From Malurus cyaneus samueli (taxonomy: Eukaryota > Chordata > Aves > Passeriformes > Maluridae), in NCBI GenBank assembly GCA_009741485.1, contig CM019216.1, forward strand, positions 22,536,587 to 22,600,586: a stretch of 64,000 bases of DNA, read 5' to 3'. The translations under genes and the position numbers were made by a program. Below the pieces are notes generated by a model that saw only the letters and a list, made by a program, of their open reading frames with translations, was not told the origin of the DNA and did not search any database. This document shows, in pieces, positions 11,752-25,224 of this stretch (position 1 is the first letter of the stretch; the number at the start of each line of letters is the position of its first letter).

Positions 11752-14700
11752 AAATAATAACTTTGTGGGATTTTTTCAAAATGTCTTTGTGTTTTTCTGG
11801 AGGAGAAACTGGTTTGCTAAAAATTATTTGACATCCCTTCAGAAAGTTTCTGTGAATGCTGTACCTCTTTCACCATGTGTGTTAAAATATCTAAACATTC
11901 AATGGGTAAGTGCAAAAGATATTTGGAGGGAAAACTAATAATTTCTGATGCAAGGGCCATGGTACATGCTTATTTTGATAGTGTTGCTTCCATATATAAA
12001 CACAGCTGGGAGAAAAATAGCTTCTTTTCTCTCCAGAACACACAGAATTTATGACGGTTGAAGTAAAAATAGTTGAACGTCTGAGCAACAGTGACAATAT
12101 TTTATTCTGTTTGAGAAATGAATGCAACTAATTAATTAGCATTCAAACAATGGACTCTTGCATGTCTATTGTATGTCTCTTCTTGCCTCATTTAGCAATC
12201 AACATACTCAAAATTCAGACTGTTCTTCTACAGCTTCCCAAGCTCTTGAATACTACTCTGAAGAACTGTTCCAATGAGGCATTAAAAACATGCTTAGTTA
12301 TTTAAACTAGGCCATTCCAAGATAAAGCATGGCAGGATTTACTATCCAGGCATACGAGATTTGTTATATTTTGGTATAAAACATCTCTGTGCAATCCTAG
12401 CTGATGTGATGTGGGAAATCGTTGACTCTATAGTTTCCTTGTTTTGTTTGGGTTATGTCTAAATTTGACCCATGGCAATACCACATTTAGACATCATGTC
12501 TGATATATTTCTTTCAGATGTCACGTATGCTGGTATGAAAATATTATTCTGATTTCAGAGTTTAGATCAATCTTCTTTAAAGTAGAATGTGTGGATCTTC
12601 GATGATCCGTAAGATTTCAAAAGAGGATATGGACGTGAATTCGAAATACTAAAAAAAAACAAAGATAAAAAGCATTTGCAAATATCTTCACACACAGCAA
12701 GGAAACAAGCAAAATCAGAAGATGAAATCACAAGTGAATATTCATAATGTTTTACCAGTTGAATATTTTACCAGTTGAAAATGAAAGCTAGTGCACCAAT
12801 GGCAGGAAACATCATAATCGGGTGCTATTTGATTGTAAAAAGCTAAGACACTAACCTAGATGATGCAAAATAAGCATGAGGGATGCTACAAACACAAAGA
12901 CCCAAAATGGATTTTCCTGGATCACTTTGTGGGTGGGTAGCATGGGAAGGGAATTCCATCAAGTTGGTTTCAATACTGACAGATGTAAAAGATTGTGCTG
13001 GTTTCATTTAAAACTACTTGATATCCTTTTTTCCTAAAATGGAATTCCTAGATTACATAGCAGCTATGTTATGGATATACTGTGTATGTACAAATACAAA
13101 TCAAAAATTGCCTTGAAATAATTTATTACTTTTATTTTTTACCAAATAAAATGTTTCTTTTAAAGCTCAGCTCATTGTTCATTTTTTTCACTGGCTCATA
13201 TTGTTATTAACATTTCTCATTTCAAAATTTAGAACATCTTTTTAAAAATGCTGACATCAGAAATATTGAGTGAAGTGTTGCAAATTGAGGTCTCAAATCT
13301 GCTTTGTGGCAGCATTACTGTTTGTAGAGCTCTTGACACCTTCTATGGGACCAAAAGCCCGCAGAAACCACAGAGAAAGAACCAAAGCCAACATCTTTAA
13401 AATAAAATATCTGGAATAAAATATTGCTATATTATAATGAAAGTAAGTTAGATCAAAAATGCAGCAGGGTAAGGTTGACAGTGTCAGTATCCCATGTTTG
13501 TTTTCAGAGTCTTGTATCCCATCCGTGCTCTAGTATTTTGGGTTTCCTTGCCTTCCTGTTAATTCTGCCTTGCTAGTAGTGTCAGGTTCAGCAGTGTTTT
13601 CTGTTTCCTCCTATCTCCACCTTAATTTCCTCTTCCCTATTTAAATGAAACATTCTTCAAAAATCTGTTTGCCTACCTCTTGCGTAGTACTTGCTATTGA
13701 AAAAATTCCTTCACATGGCTTGTAAAAATTCAGACAACTCCATGCATGAGTGCATGCTACCATGAGATTGGTATTCATGGAATTAATGAGAAATTGACTT
13801 TGAGTCCTGAATATTTGCTCAGTGCTTGTGAAAAATCAGAATATATAGTAGCCTTTCTGAACAGCTTATGGTCTATATTTAGACTTAATGGAGGAAGGAA
13901 AAGAAGAGAAAGAGAGGAAGTTTGCACTTTTCAGTTGTAGAAGGTTATAGAATGTTGAAGTGATTACTCATTTACTACATATGAAGACTTTAATGGTCGG
14001 GGTTGTGGTGTGGTGTCTGCAGACACCCATGCACATACCTGTACGTGTAGTAATGAGGCTTCTTCTTGTACAGGAACTTCTACTTACATTGTAATTTATG
14101 TAAAAATCACAGTTCATTGAGCTCAAGTCTTTCCTTAGTTCCCACACACAAAAGCCATTATAATAATTACTACCTCATCTCCTTTCCTTCATATTTTCCT
14201 CACTTAGTACAAACCTAAACTTACCTTGCCAGCAACTCTGTGGGCAGAATTTCTGCATCACTAGGTAAATATACAAAAAAAAACCAAACCAAAACTCTTT
14301 TCATTTTTGGGACATCTCAGTTGGATTTAGAAGGAAGGTATGCCTATATCCTAATGAGGGCAAGACTGATGAGTGTATGAGTAAAGGATTTCTGGCAGGA
14401 AAGTACTTGCACGCCAGTCATTACTAAAAGTTAAAATGTGCCACTTCCTGACTAAGCTTTTTTGAAAACAAGAATATTTAGAGTAATGGCGGAATTACTT
14501 GATTATCCAAGAATTTCTTGTGGCTGAGCTGTTATCCCCTTGTGGCAAATGGGAAGCCCAAGGCTCCATTACTCCTGCATGCCCAAATAGCTGTGGGTGC
14601 AGATGTGGGTGTCTCCTTGTTTTAATTCCATTCAGTTCCACTGCATTGAATTTACCAATACTATGGTGACTTGAAGGGTCAATTTCCAGGTGTGCAAATT

Positions 14701-14759
14701 GGGTCGTGTTTAGTTCAAGCCCATTCCAAACTAAAGTGTTTCTAAAGTCTGTATCCACA
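11752..14759. other. Intergenic, nothing recognised except one small duplication
   Basis: AT-rich non-coding sequence. The only structure seen is a local tandem duplication at about 12746-12777, where an element ending ttttaccagttga occurs twice. Open frames are short and have no recognisable similarity. Confidence 0.6.
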
Positions 14760-14818
14760 GGTTGGACTCAATGACCTCAGAGGTCTTTTCCAACATAACT
14801 GATTCTGTGATTCTATTA
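14760..14818 (+). mobile_element. CR1 LINE, extreme 3' end
   Basis: The segment reads 'ggttggactcaatgacctca...ccaacataactgattctgtgattctatt', the canonical CR1 terminus with its ATTCTATT-like tail. The 260 bp upstream do not resemble CR1 to me, so the insertion is very short or its 5' part is too diverged. Confidence 0.85.
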
Positions 14819-17800
14819 AGTGCCTGTAGAATTGCACACCTTTGTAGATACTAAATGGTTTTTCCCTATGTATCTCAAAAGTACAAGCTTTCACACTGTA
14901 TTTGTGACACCCAGCTATTTTTATCTTGAAGTAGCGACTAATGGTGCCTGAGGCACCAAATTATGATAGATGTCAGTAAGTAGACAGCCCTTAAACAACA
15001 AAAATGATAACCATTACTCTCTGTGTGCAATGGCCAGTTTTGAGTCAGTTAGCTATGGTGTTCACAATTGTTCTATTCAACTTGCTCATGAGAAATATCA
15101 TATAACAAAAATAACAAAAATATCTCAGTGTGTTCTAAGGTGGGATAGGAAGTTGGTTCTAAAATCTGTTCAAGGCCATGTAGGCCTGCATCAAAGTGAT
15201 GCAGAGGACTCAGCCTGTAAGGAGATAAATCAATGAGGCAGCCAGGCCTTGGAATCAGGATGTTCTCAGAAACTCCTCATGATTGTTTCCCTAATCAAAA
15301 ACATTACAGCAATCCATACAGGCCGTAGGAAAGCAGGTGGTTGCCATATGCTTGTTCTCACAGTGGTAACAGTGAGAGAAGTGCTGTAAAGATGTCATGC
15401 ACTCCTCAAGATTCATATCCTCTGTTCCTCCTTCTCTAATCAGGGCAAGGGTTTGGGGAAAAAAGCAGAAGAACTGGAGGAAAAGAGATCTGGGAAGATC
15501 AGAAGCCTGTTTGACCACAGATTTTGTTCTTATGCCCCACATAAAAGCCTTTAGGAGGACAACTGTCACTTTTTACCTGAAAATAACCTGCTGGGTTTTA
15601 GTTACTTCATTGACACCATCTCAGGCTCAGATAGTCTGGGCACTGCAAATCCTTAGTGGTAGGAGAAATATTCTGGAGAAATGTCACTGTACACAGCCTC
15701 TTTTCAGCCAGGTAACTCCCCGTGGATTCTCTCTGCCATTGTCCAAGGGATTGTGCCTTTGCCCAAGAGATTGTGCCATCATCCTTTGATGCTTCAAATG
15801 CTTAGGAAGAAACAGGATCACAAACCATGAATCTGGAATAGTATCCTTCTCACTTGCTGGGAAGACGTCAGCTGTGAAAGGAAGCCTGTTTTGCTCTGCA
15901 GATTTCAAGAATGGATATTGCACAAACTAGCTTTTCTTTGAGCTGAAATTCCTTGTCTTTTTCATATACAATGTGCAGACTTTAGGCAATGAAACTTCTC
16001 AAACAATAAAGCGTTGAAGTTTAGGACATTATAAGCAGAATGATGGTTTTCCCTAAAGAATTTTTGTCCTTTTTTATTCTCATCCAAATGTGGCCAGACA
16101 GAGAATAAAAAAGCCATAAAAATAAGAGCAAACTTAAGGCACCACTGTATCTCATACTTGGTTATACTTTTTTTATTCTAATAAGACTTCTGTGCTATCT
16201 ATTTGTTTTCTATTTCTGCTGAAAACTTGTGGACTCAAGCTGCTCTTCTTACATTGCTCCTCAAACCAACTTTTCACAGACTTGTGCTCAGCCCTGTTTC
16301 TATCATATTATGCCTTTCACCCCTCTGAGAAAATAATTATCTATACGGGAATATATTTTCCCTGAGGATATTATTGTCACAGAGCTAATATTTTGAGGGT
16401 TATCTACATATACATGCATACATTCTTCTAAGAGCTTATTTTCCAGCTTGATCAGCTCTACAGACATGTATATTCAATAATGGTCTGTAATTCAAAAGAG
16501 ATTACTTTCTCACCAGATAAAAATTTACAGCCTATAATCTTTACGTTAACAGGGAATATTTTATTCAGTCCAAAAGCCAGTAATTTGTTGGCATTATTTT
16601 TCAGATCAATTATTTCTAACAATGGTAGTCTCATGACCTTGAGAGATTAATACTGGATGAAGTTGATAGTTGGCAGTTTGAATTCAAACATTTACCTCAC
16701 CTGCATTTCCTTGAGCAAGCAGTATTTTATGTTTCTTTCTTTTTTTTAAAAAAATCTTTTTTTTTTAATTTTTCAATTCCCAAGATAAAAAATATTTTAT
16801 TAATTTATATATCCTCTTCATTTGAATTTTAAATAACTCAATTACCATGACCGCCGGGGGTTCCAAAATTATAGAAACACAAGAGACATGACTTTGCAAT
16901 TTTGATCTACCTCAAGTTTCAAGAAGCATATCATTAAGCATATTTTAGCATGTTCCTTCACAAATTATGGAATACTTTCTCCTCTTATTGAGCAATTATG
17001 CCCTTGATCTCTTTAGAAATATTTTTAATGTGAGAGGAAATATGAGTCAATGCATTTATATCATAGTACTTGGGTGCACATCTGTAAATCTCTTAAACCC
17101 AAGAAAGACTCATAGGGCAGAAGGAGATATTAGTCCCTCTATTTTCTTGAAGCAGCCAAAATGTACATTGGCATATTTTAATTTCCTGCCAGCAGCAGGC
17201 CAAATTAACAGTGTTTCAAAGTGACAGACAAAACAAGGTGAAAAATCTTGAAAAGCCCAGGCTATCATTTCATGCGGAGCACTATGCTTACCTGTGTCTT
17301 TAGTCTGTGAGCATGAATCTCAGAAAATTACAAAACCTAGACCCCTCTGTTATTTTAGAAAGTGGAGAGCTGAGTTTGCCCACCCTGAGCAGCAGAGGTG
17401 GAGCAGAGCCTGTCCCAGCAGGGTGCCCAGCACACATTTTGGGGGACACCTCACCTGGCATTTTTAGGATTTGCCAGCAACTGCATGGACTCCTGTCCAA
17501 ATGCTCTGTATGTATCCCCTACCCTCTCTATAATTATTTTTGTTTGTTTATTTTGAGTGTGAAGCTCAAATGTAGAGGCAGAAGACCTGTGTCCTGTTCT
17601 GACTCACACACTGTCAGGTTAAATAGAAAATTCAGTCCCAAAACATTTTCTCTTTATATTGATGAGTGACCACACCAGGCTTGAATGAGATTGCTGTAAC
17701 TGGCAGGGAGGCTATTTCAGGAACTGAAACAATCTTCCTGAATACCATGAAAAGGAAAAACGCAAAAAAAATCTCTCCCAGCAATATTTTTTAATGTCCC

Positions 17801-19694
17801 TTTGTGTGTAGAAGCAGACTTGTGTCAGGGAGAAGTGCTGAGGAGGCCAAAGCAGGAGCCACTGGTGTGATTTGACACTTCTCCATTGGAAAGAACACAA
17901 AGTGACACGAAACCATAAGAAGCAGGAATCTGACCTCATCAGTACAGTGAGTTAATAGCTATTCCTGTAAGCACTTCTGAGAAGTCCCAAGCAGGTCTGG
18001 TCTGTGGTGTTCCTTGCCTGATGAAAATTTCACACACACAATCATGATAAAGGACCTGGTTTCAGTTTTCCCTAATTTCCTGAAAGACATTTCTTCTTTC
18101 CTCACACTGCTACCCATGCATTTATGGATCCAGCATAGCAGCAGCATCAATGCATTAAGATAATTCAGGGAAATACGAAAGCTACAGTCAGTTTTGCAGG
18201 TATAATGAGATTGATGAGGTACCTGAAGTGCCATAGTTCACAGCCTGCTCAGATATCTCCACTCTTCAGTGTTGGCAAAAGTGTAGACCCAATCATTGAA
18301 GAGATGACAAAACCTCAGTGTCTGAGGTTCAGTGTCAATGAATCAGTGGGATAATAGTCTTTTGTACGATAATGGATTATATCTTGGGATATTTTTATGT
18401 GTATAATATTGATAATATTAATTAAATAATCAGTCAATAATTCAGAGTTATTCATTTGCTCTGACAAAGCCCTTAAATGCCCCAGAATAAAGTGTATATT
18501 GATAAACAGACTTGGTTTTGCAGATGGTTCCTTACTGACCTTCAGGTAAGAATTGAGTGTTCTTTGAGGTTTACTTCAGCTGGCAATCAGTTACAGGAAA
18601 TGATGCTTAGGAAATATGCAATTAATTTACTTTCAGTATGGTGATGATGCAGACATAAAAGGATCATCACCAGAAAATGGGTACAGAAAACAGAAACCTG
18701 ATGGCAGGTTTTCAAACATATTTTTGGTTTTGTTTTTAGTTTGGATTGTTTTTTTCAATCTACATGATGCATATTCCCTGCATAGATGAAAAAGTGCAAA
18801 CCAATCATAAATTAAAAGTAGTGTGAATTAATGGATTCTGCTTGCTGTAACACACAGTCAATAATGTATTCATTACTTCCAGCTAATACTAGAGCCCACA
18901 GCTGCTGCATCTAAATAACACTGAGGCAATTTCTATGCTGATTTATGCCTAAGAGAGGGCAGTCCCAATTCCTGATTTTCAGGATGGGCAATATTTTTAA
19001 ATTAAGTACTGGACTAGCATGTAGTTTCTTCTTATGCAGGTTTCTTCTGTAGCCAGCTAGGATTTGATTTCTAAACACATCATGCAACCCCATTTTTCTA
19101 TCTTTCTTTCTTCTAAATTAAACAGAGAAGCAGAGCTGGACACAAGGGCCAAAATGCAGGATTCCTTCTTCCATTGACTTAATATCTCAATCAACAGACA
19201 CTTCTTTTTTTTGTCCTTACCTGGTTTACTACTTGATTGCTCATCTTCATCAACAGTGTTCCTACAGGGGTTATCCAGGGGAGCTTCTGGTTCTCCCTCA
19301 GCTCCGTGCAAACTTTATCAACCAGGGACACACAGACCAGGCACAGATGAACCAAACAGGTGCCTCGAATGCAAAAAATGGAGGAAAGTTAACTGAGAAA
19401 CTGTAAAGGCAGAGATTTGAGAAAGGTGAGATGATTGTCTCCCTGCCAGCAAGATCTGGGCCCCTGAGGGGTGCCTGAAGCAGAACTGAGGTGGTCAGAA
19501 AACTGTGACACTGACAGCTTACATGTCTGCAAAGACTTTCTGGTCAGACAGGAACCAGGATGGCTTTTGAGGCTTAATAATGCGGATCAATGTGAGTAAA
19601 ATGGGTGTTATGCTGGAGGTGCTTTAGCTGGTCTAGTTTCTGGGCCATTTTTGCTCTTATCTGTACATAGTAAGTACACTGTAAAAAGAAAGAG
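14819..19694. other. Intergenic, no gene recognised
   Basis: Mostly AT-rich non-coding sequence with a mixed T/A tract near 16739-16770. Frames at 15397-15789 (130 codons) and 17307-17669 (120 codons) have no recognisable similarity and no visible splice context. I do not call them genes. Confidence 0.55.

Positions 19695-19730
<36 letters not shown>
19695..19730. repeat. Poly(A) tract, 36 A
   Basis: An uninterrupted run of 36 A preceded by aaagaaagag. It could be the tail of an old retroposed sequence on the + strand or a simple microsatellite. I do not recognise the sequence upstream as a processed gene copy. Confidence 0.95.
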
Positions 19731-19731
<1 letters not shown>

Positions 19732-22700
19732 AACCTCTCAGATACTCTCCATTTACCTGTCTGCATCATACCAGTGACAAAATGCAATACTTCTCCTGCG
19801 CCCCTGGTTCAGCTGGATGCTGCAGTATCATACCCTCTCTGTCTAGACAGTAAGAGGTCCTAAATTACCTGTTAATATATCCCTTTTTAATTTTTTTTTC
19901 TGAGTTATACTCATTACAGCCATCAGGAAAGAGTGATGAATAAGTTTCTCCTGCTTCATCACTTGGTGAAACTGCTTCTATAACTTGCAACTAACAAGAT
20001 CAGGTGTAACTACAGTTTGTGAAAAATACAGGAACAACTGTGCTGTATAAATATCTTTAACAATGGTCGTTGCAATTTGCAGCACTTGCAGCAGTATAAA
20101 TCTGAATAAATATCTGTGACTATATGGAATTTTTACTAAGAAGGCTTGTACATTACTTGTCCTGCAATAATTTTATTTCTTTGGTGCTCTTAAATTAGAC
20201 TATTTGATTTTGTCTTAAGAAACCTACCATAGCAATAAAATGATACTTCTGAGTTTGTTCCTTTTCAAGGTAACATTACTGAACAACTGCAGAATTAATT
20301 CCACTCTGTTTAGTTTTTCCCCCCTCATAATTTTCATCCCAAGATGGAAAAATGAGCTGACAAATGCTCAGCATCCGTGTGTCTGCTTCTCCTCACAGCA
20401 ATGAGAGCAAAGGCAGTGTGTGTGGAGGCTGGCTTTGATGAGGAAGCAGGCTGCTGGTGATTCCCTTGGAACTGAATACTATGATGGAGGTACTGGAGTA
20501 ACCACCCAGAAAGGAGGGTACAAGATGTAAAATTACTCCCCAAGCCTCTGCCAGTAGCTCCCAATAGGAGGATTTTGTTCTTCATTGTTGTTCCTCATTT
20601 TCATTTTGCCCCTTCAGAGTAAGCTATTTCTGTGAATTATTAGAAAAAAGTTTTCAAAAGCAGCTTGACTTTGACCATTCAGTCATTATGGAAGTGGAAA
20701 TTACAGCCCAAGCAGTTTAAAAGGGAACATTGGCTTTCAAAAATATAAACAACATAAACAACAGCTAAACATGATAGACTGGAATGACTGTGTAAAGATC
20801 ATCTTGAAATGAACCCATCTCTCTTCTGTTGTTCTGGGATTTGGGATATTTTCCAAGCACTGACTGTTGTGTGGCTGCCCAGCATCCTTGTGGCTCTGGT
20901 GAAGCTTTGGAAGTTGTCCCTCTGTGCAGTAGAACCGTGTGGTGTGTCCCATTCCCACTCCTGCCTGCAGCCCCAGCGCTGGGAATGTCCCTGAGTGTCA
21001 TAGAGGTGTCACAAAGGGGTTATGCAGGGTAGGGAAAGAGAAACCTCAGTTCCCCCATTCCTGCCTGAATCCTGAAGTGGCTGCTGCACATGGAGCTGTT
21101 GTTATTCTTCTCACGTGGCAATCTTTCTTCCTTGAGACAGTATCCTCAAGGGATGCACAGTATTTATTTATTGTAACCTTTGGGTTTGATGTGCAAGCTG
21201 CACTCTGCATTTTATTACTGTTTGATCCTCTGCAGACTCCGTCTGTGTAATCCACCTCTGGGGGTACAAGTTTGCTCTGGGGTCTTTCTTTAACAGATTC
21301 GCTGTTTCCTGATTTATTTTAGCATTATTCAGTTTGTGACCTGTGAATTGCTGCTGCTCCACAAAACATCACAGATGTTTCACAAAATTATTACGGACAC
21401 TCCCTCCTTCCCATCTCAAAAAACATCCCACCTATGTAGTCAGGTACAAAATGAAACAACATGAGTGAAATCAAATAATAAACGAGTACTTAAAGTTACA
21501 CTGTTATTACCTGTTGAAAATAATAGCTTTGTGCAGGTACTTTATGAATTAGTCCTTTCTTTGCCTATGCAAATAGTAGACAGTCCCTTAACTGAAGAAC
21601 TATTTTTTGCCATGCCAGTTAAACAAAATTAATTTACATTTAGTTTTAGATGGTTTGAAAGGCTTTTTGCACTTAACGGATATTCCAGCCACAATATAGT
21701 CCCAAGCTGGGCAGTTAAAATTTCTAAGCAGTGTTTTTTTAAAAGTGTCGCTTGCTATATGCTAATAATGAGATTTTTCATGAGTTTTTGAGGTAATGGA
21801 TAAAACATGAAGAAAATTCCTTTCATTTTATCTCTAATGTTTCTGTAATTGCCAGCTGTGATACAACAGCTGCATTAAACTTTGCTTTCTAAAATAGAAG
21901 GAAAAGATTGTTCCTTTCCCAGTCCGTGTTAATAATATTCTGTGGAAAGATGTCTTAGATTAATTTTTAAGAGTATGCAGAGGATAAATGTTGTGCGCTT
22001 ATCCCAAAGTATACTTTTGCTTCCAGCTAGTATTTTATCAATAAATCCTCAGAGAAAACCTGCAGTTAGCCCCAGATGCAGTTCCTAAACCTGGTTTTAG
22101 TAGAGCCTTGGGATCTTTCCTGCACCCATGGCCCCAGAGCAGAGCAATTCAGGGTGTTTGCTCTCGTGAGATGGAGACCATCAGCAGCTGAGAACACATT
22201 TCTCCATGAAGCAAAGCAGCATGTGCTTGTTGCCTGAAAGCAGTGGGAAGTACTGTCCTTGAGGGAGGCTGCTGTGTTAGTCCACGGGCTAGCTGGGGTG
22301 CACATCAGCTGGCCTGGCTTCTGTCTGCAACCCCAGCCCATCCCTCCCTGCACACCAGCCTCTCCTATGGCAAAGGGTCGGCTTCTCCCTTTGCTCCCTT
22401 TATCTGTTTTAATCACATGATGGCTTTGAAGTCACTTCAAAGGTCTCCTGTTAGAAATTCATATCTTGTAGATGAGGCTTCCTGTTGTTTTAGGCAGGAA
22501 AACTGCCTCAAGTAATTGTCCTGCTCATGTCTTGGTGCTTCATTCAACAGCTGGCTACATTTCCCTGCATCTCCTTGCCTCCTACCTCTGTGGTTAACCC
22601 TACAGAACCTTTTACAAACAGCATGTAGGAAAGAAGACAATAGTGAGGACAAAGTGTTTTATTATACTTAAATGCACAGCTATTGTGCAAAGTTTGCCAG

Positions 22701-24899
22701 GCATTGTGAATATTGCACATTAATGATTATCATAGGATCTGAAGAAAATAGCTTCTTCTCCCACTAGTTTTTGCATCTGGAAAAATCCACTGGCCTTCAC
22801 AGTGATTTTCCTGCATTTCAGTGATATGAGATTGGACAGAAGTCTCACATGCATTTGTCCCTTAAGAAGATTTACTGTTCCATTGTGTAAGTCAGAATCT
22901 CCCACACTGAAGTCATTACTCGCAGCCATAATCCATAAATATTCTTTTACTGCTGTTAGTGTTGCTATTTTGTATGAAGTTGTAATTATTTAATATTCAC
23001 AATTAGAATCCTACTCAATATTCTCCAAGTATAGCTGTCAAATGTGTAGTAGTGAGGTGGTTTTAGAGGACTAAAGCTGACATTCCTCAGTGCTATCAAC
23101 TGGTGAGTTTTACCAGCACCTCAAAGCACTCAGTAGGGCCAATAGAAAAATGTTAGGCCTAGGCATCTGTTTTGTCCCTGGTAATTGACTACAAATGGTA
23201 AACTGAGGATTTCCTTGGTATTCCTTCTACCCCCAGCAGTACCTGCTTCTGTTTCAGTTTGGTCACCTTCCAGTATGGCTGTTGGGGAGGGAGCAGAGAC
23301 CAGAGCAGCACTGACCTAGCTTTTAGTTCACGTTTCTCTCCGAATTACAGCTACCCTAGATGCCCTCTTGCTGTTCCCTCAGCTGTGAACATCTCAGCCC
23401 TACAGAAAATATGACTCATTGTGTGCTGGGAGTCTTCATTTTATCACATCTGTCTGGGAAATTTTTTGTACTCTGTAATAACATCTTCATGTTTATGAAC
23501 AGACATTCAGTACCTGCTTTGATCTTTTTTTATGAAGTGCTAAACTGATTTATTTGATTCACACTGTTTCTCTTAGAAATACATGGTTCAGATCTGAACT
23601 ACAAATATCTGTAAAGTCCAATTAATAACTAGTCTGCAAGATACGCTCTTAAAGAATGCAAACTATGTCAAGGTTCTTCACTGAATCTACCCTGAAATGA
23701 CCTGGTAGATTGCTAGATTGACAAAAGAAAGTGGAACCTGGAGCTCTCCTCAGGGCAGAATGTTTAGCTCTAAGGAGGGGAATAATAAAGAATGTGCCCA
23801 TAGTAATGAACTGACACAGTTGCAGAAAAGGTTTGACTGCAGAAAAGAAATTTTTTTTTTAAATTACAATAGTTTTCACTAGAATGACATTTTGTATTCA
23901 TCTGCTCTGAGCTTTCTTATGCTCTCCTCAGAGATGTCACACCCAATAAGGACTCTGTAAGACAGGGCTCTTGATTATGGGCATGGCTATCCACTTAAGC
24001 ATACTCCCTGTTGACTCACCTGAAAGTGCAGCTGAGAGAATGTCCGGAAAGGCTCATGTTCACTGGAGCAAAGAGAACAGGCAGAATTTCTCTGGGGTGA
24101 TTGTCTTGCATGCTGCACACCTGCCTAATAACAAAGAAGTGGAACTCATTCAGGGATGAATGCATTCACAACCTTCATCTCCATGGAAATAGATGTAAGA
24201 TTAGGGCAGAATGAAGGACAGGCCTTCAATTAAGTCATGAGGTATGAAATCTGACCTAAGTTGGCTCTTTGCAATACTTCTCAGGCATGTTTATTACTGC
24301 AGATGAAAGAAGTGTAATTCATTGGCATACGTGTATCTCTCCCTTCCCTCAAACCTCCTCTGCTAAACAAGGGAGTTTATTTTCTGATGTCACGGGAAAA
24401 TACATATTCCTTCATGAATATTAAAAGCTTTAGTCCCTACTACAGGTCTTCTTGAACTTAGAGCAGGCTATTTTCTCAACTGTGTTCATCCTCAGTTCTA
24501 CCTCAGAAAGGAATGTGTAAGCATCATCCTTAATTATAATTAAATTTTTTCCCAAAATCTATTATTGCCAATTTACAGAAAGCTCTACTCTAAGCAGCAA
24601 CCAAACTGGAAACGGGGTTGCCCTATCTGATATGATAGCTCATTCCAGCTCTGCTAATAGAAAGGAAAGATAGAGTGCAATAAACAGCAAGAGTCCTAAA
24701 ACAATACAGATAAACACTGAACGGATCTTCATTTTATTTATTCACCCATCAGCCCACAAAACTCGAATCAAGGTGCGTCATGAGGATAAAACAAAGAGAG
24801 AAGCTGTAAGAACCATGTTACTGATAACAGAATCAGGGTTACTTTTAAAGAAATCTCTGAAATGATGAATATTTGTAGGATAATGAAGACTGCTTACAG
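19731..24899. other. Intergenic, no gene recognised
   Basis: Alternates between AT-rich sequence and modestly GC-richer patches at about 20340-21260 and 22070-22660. The patches contain several overlapping short open frames on both strands. None looks like a known protein, and I recognise no repeat family in the patches. Confidence 0.5.
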
Positions 24900-25178
24900 T
24901 CATAGAATCAAAGAGTATTCTGAGCTGGAAGAGACCCAAGGATCATCAAAGTCCAACTCCTGGCGTTGCTCAGGACCATCTTCAACAGTCACACCACATG
25001 CCTGAAAGCATTGTCCAAATGCTTCCTGAGCTCTGTCAGGCTTGGTGCTGTGGCCGCTTTCCTGGGGAGCCACTTCCAGGGCCCAACCACCCTCTGGGTG
25101 AAGAATCTCTTCCTAATATCCAACCCAAACCTCCCCTGACACAACTTCAAGCCATTCTCTCGAGTGTTCCTGCCACTC
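24900..25178 (-). mobile_element. CR1 LINE, 3' end fragment
   Basis: It begins with the reverse complement of the CR1 terminus ('catagaatcaaagagtattctgagctggaagagaccc', 24901 on). It continues through 'gtccaactcctggcgttgctcaggaccatcttcaa' and 'gtgaagaatctcttcctaatatccaaccc' near 25098. It stops abruptly at about 25178, giving a typical 5'-truncated copy of about 280 bp. It is relatively well preserved. Confidence 0.92.
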
Positions 25179-25181
25179 AAA

Positions 25182-25224
25182 TGACATACAACTTATTTGT
25201 TAGATATACAACTTGTTTGTTAAG
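25182..25224. repeat. Small tandem duplication beside the CR1
   Basis: Two imperfect copies of a roughly 21-bp unit (atacaacttatttgttag, then atacaacttgtttgttaa). They lie immediately next to the 5'-truncated end of the CR1 copy. Confidence 0.6.

Noticed and set aside
15397..15789. 130-codon + frame as a possible gene or processed copy
   Set aside because: No recognisable protein similarity, no poly(A) tail and no target duplication seen.
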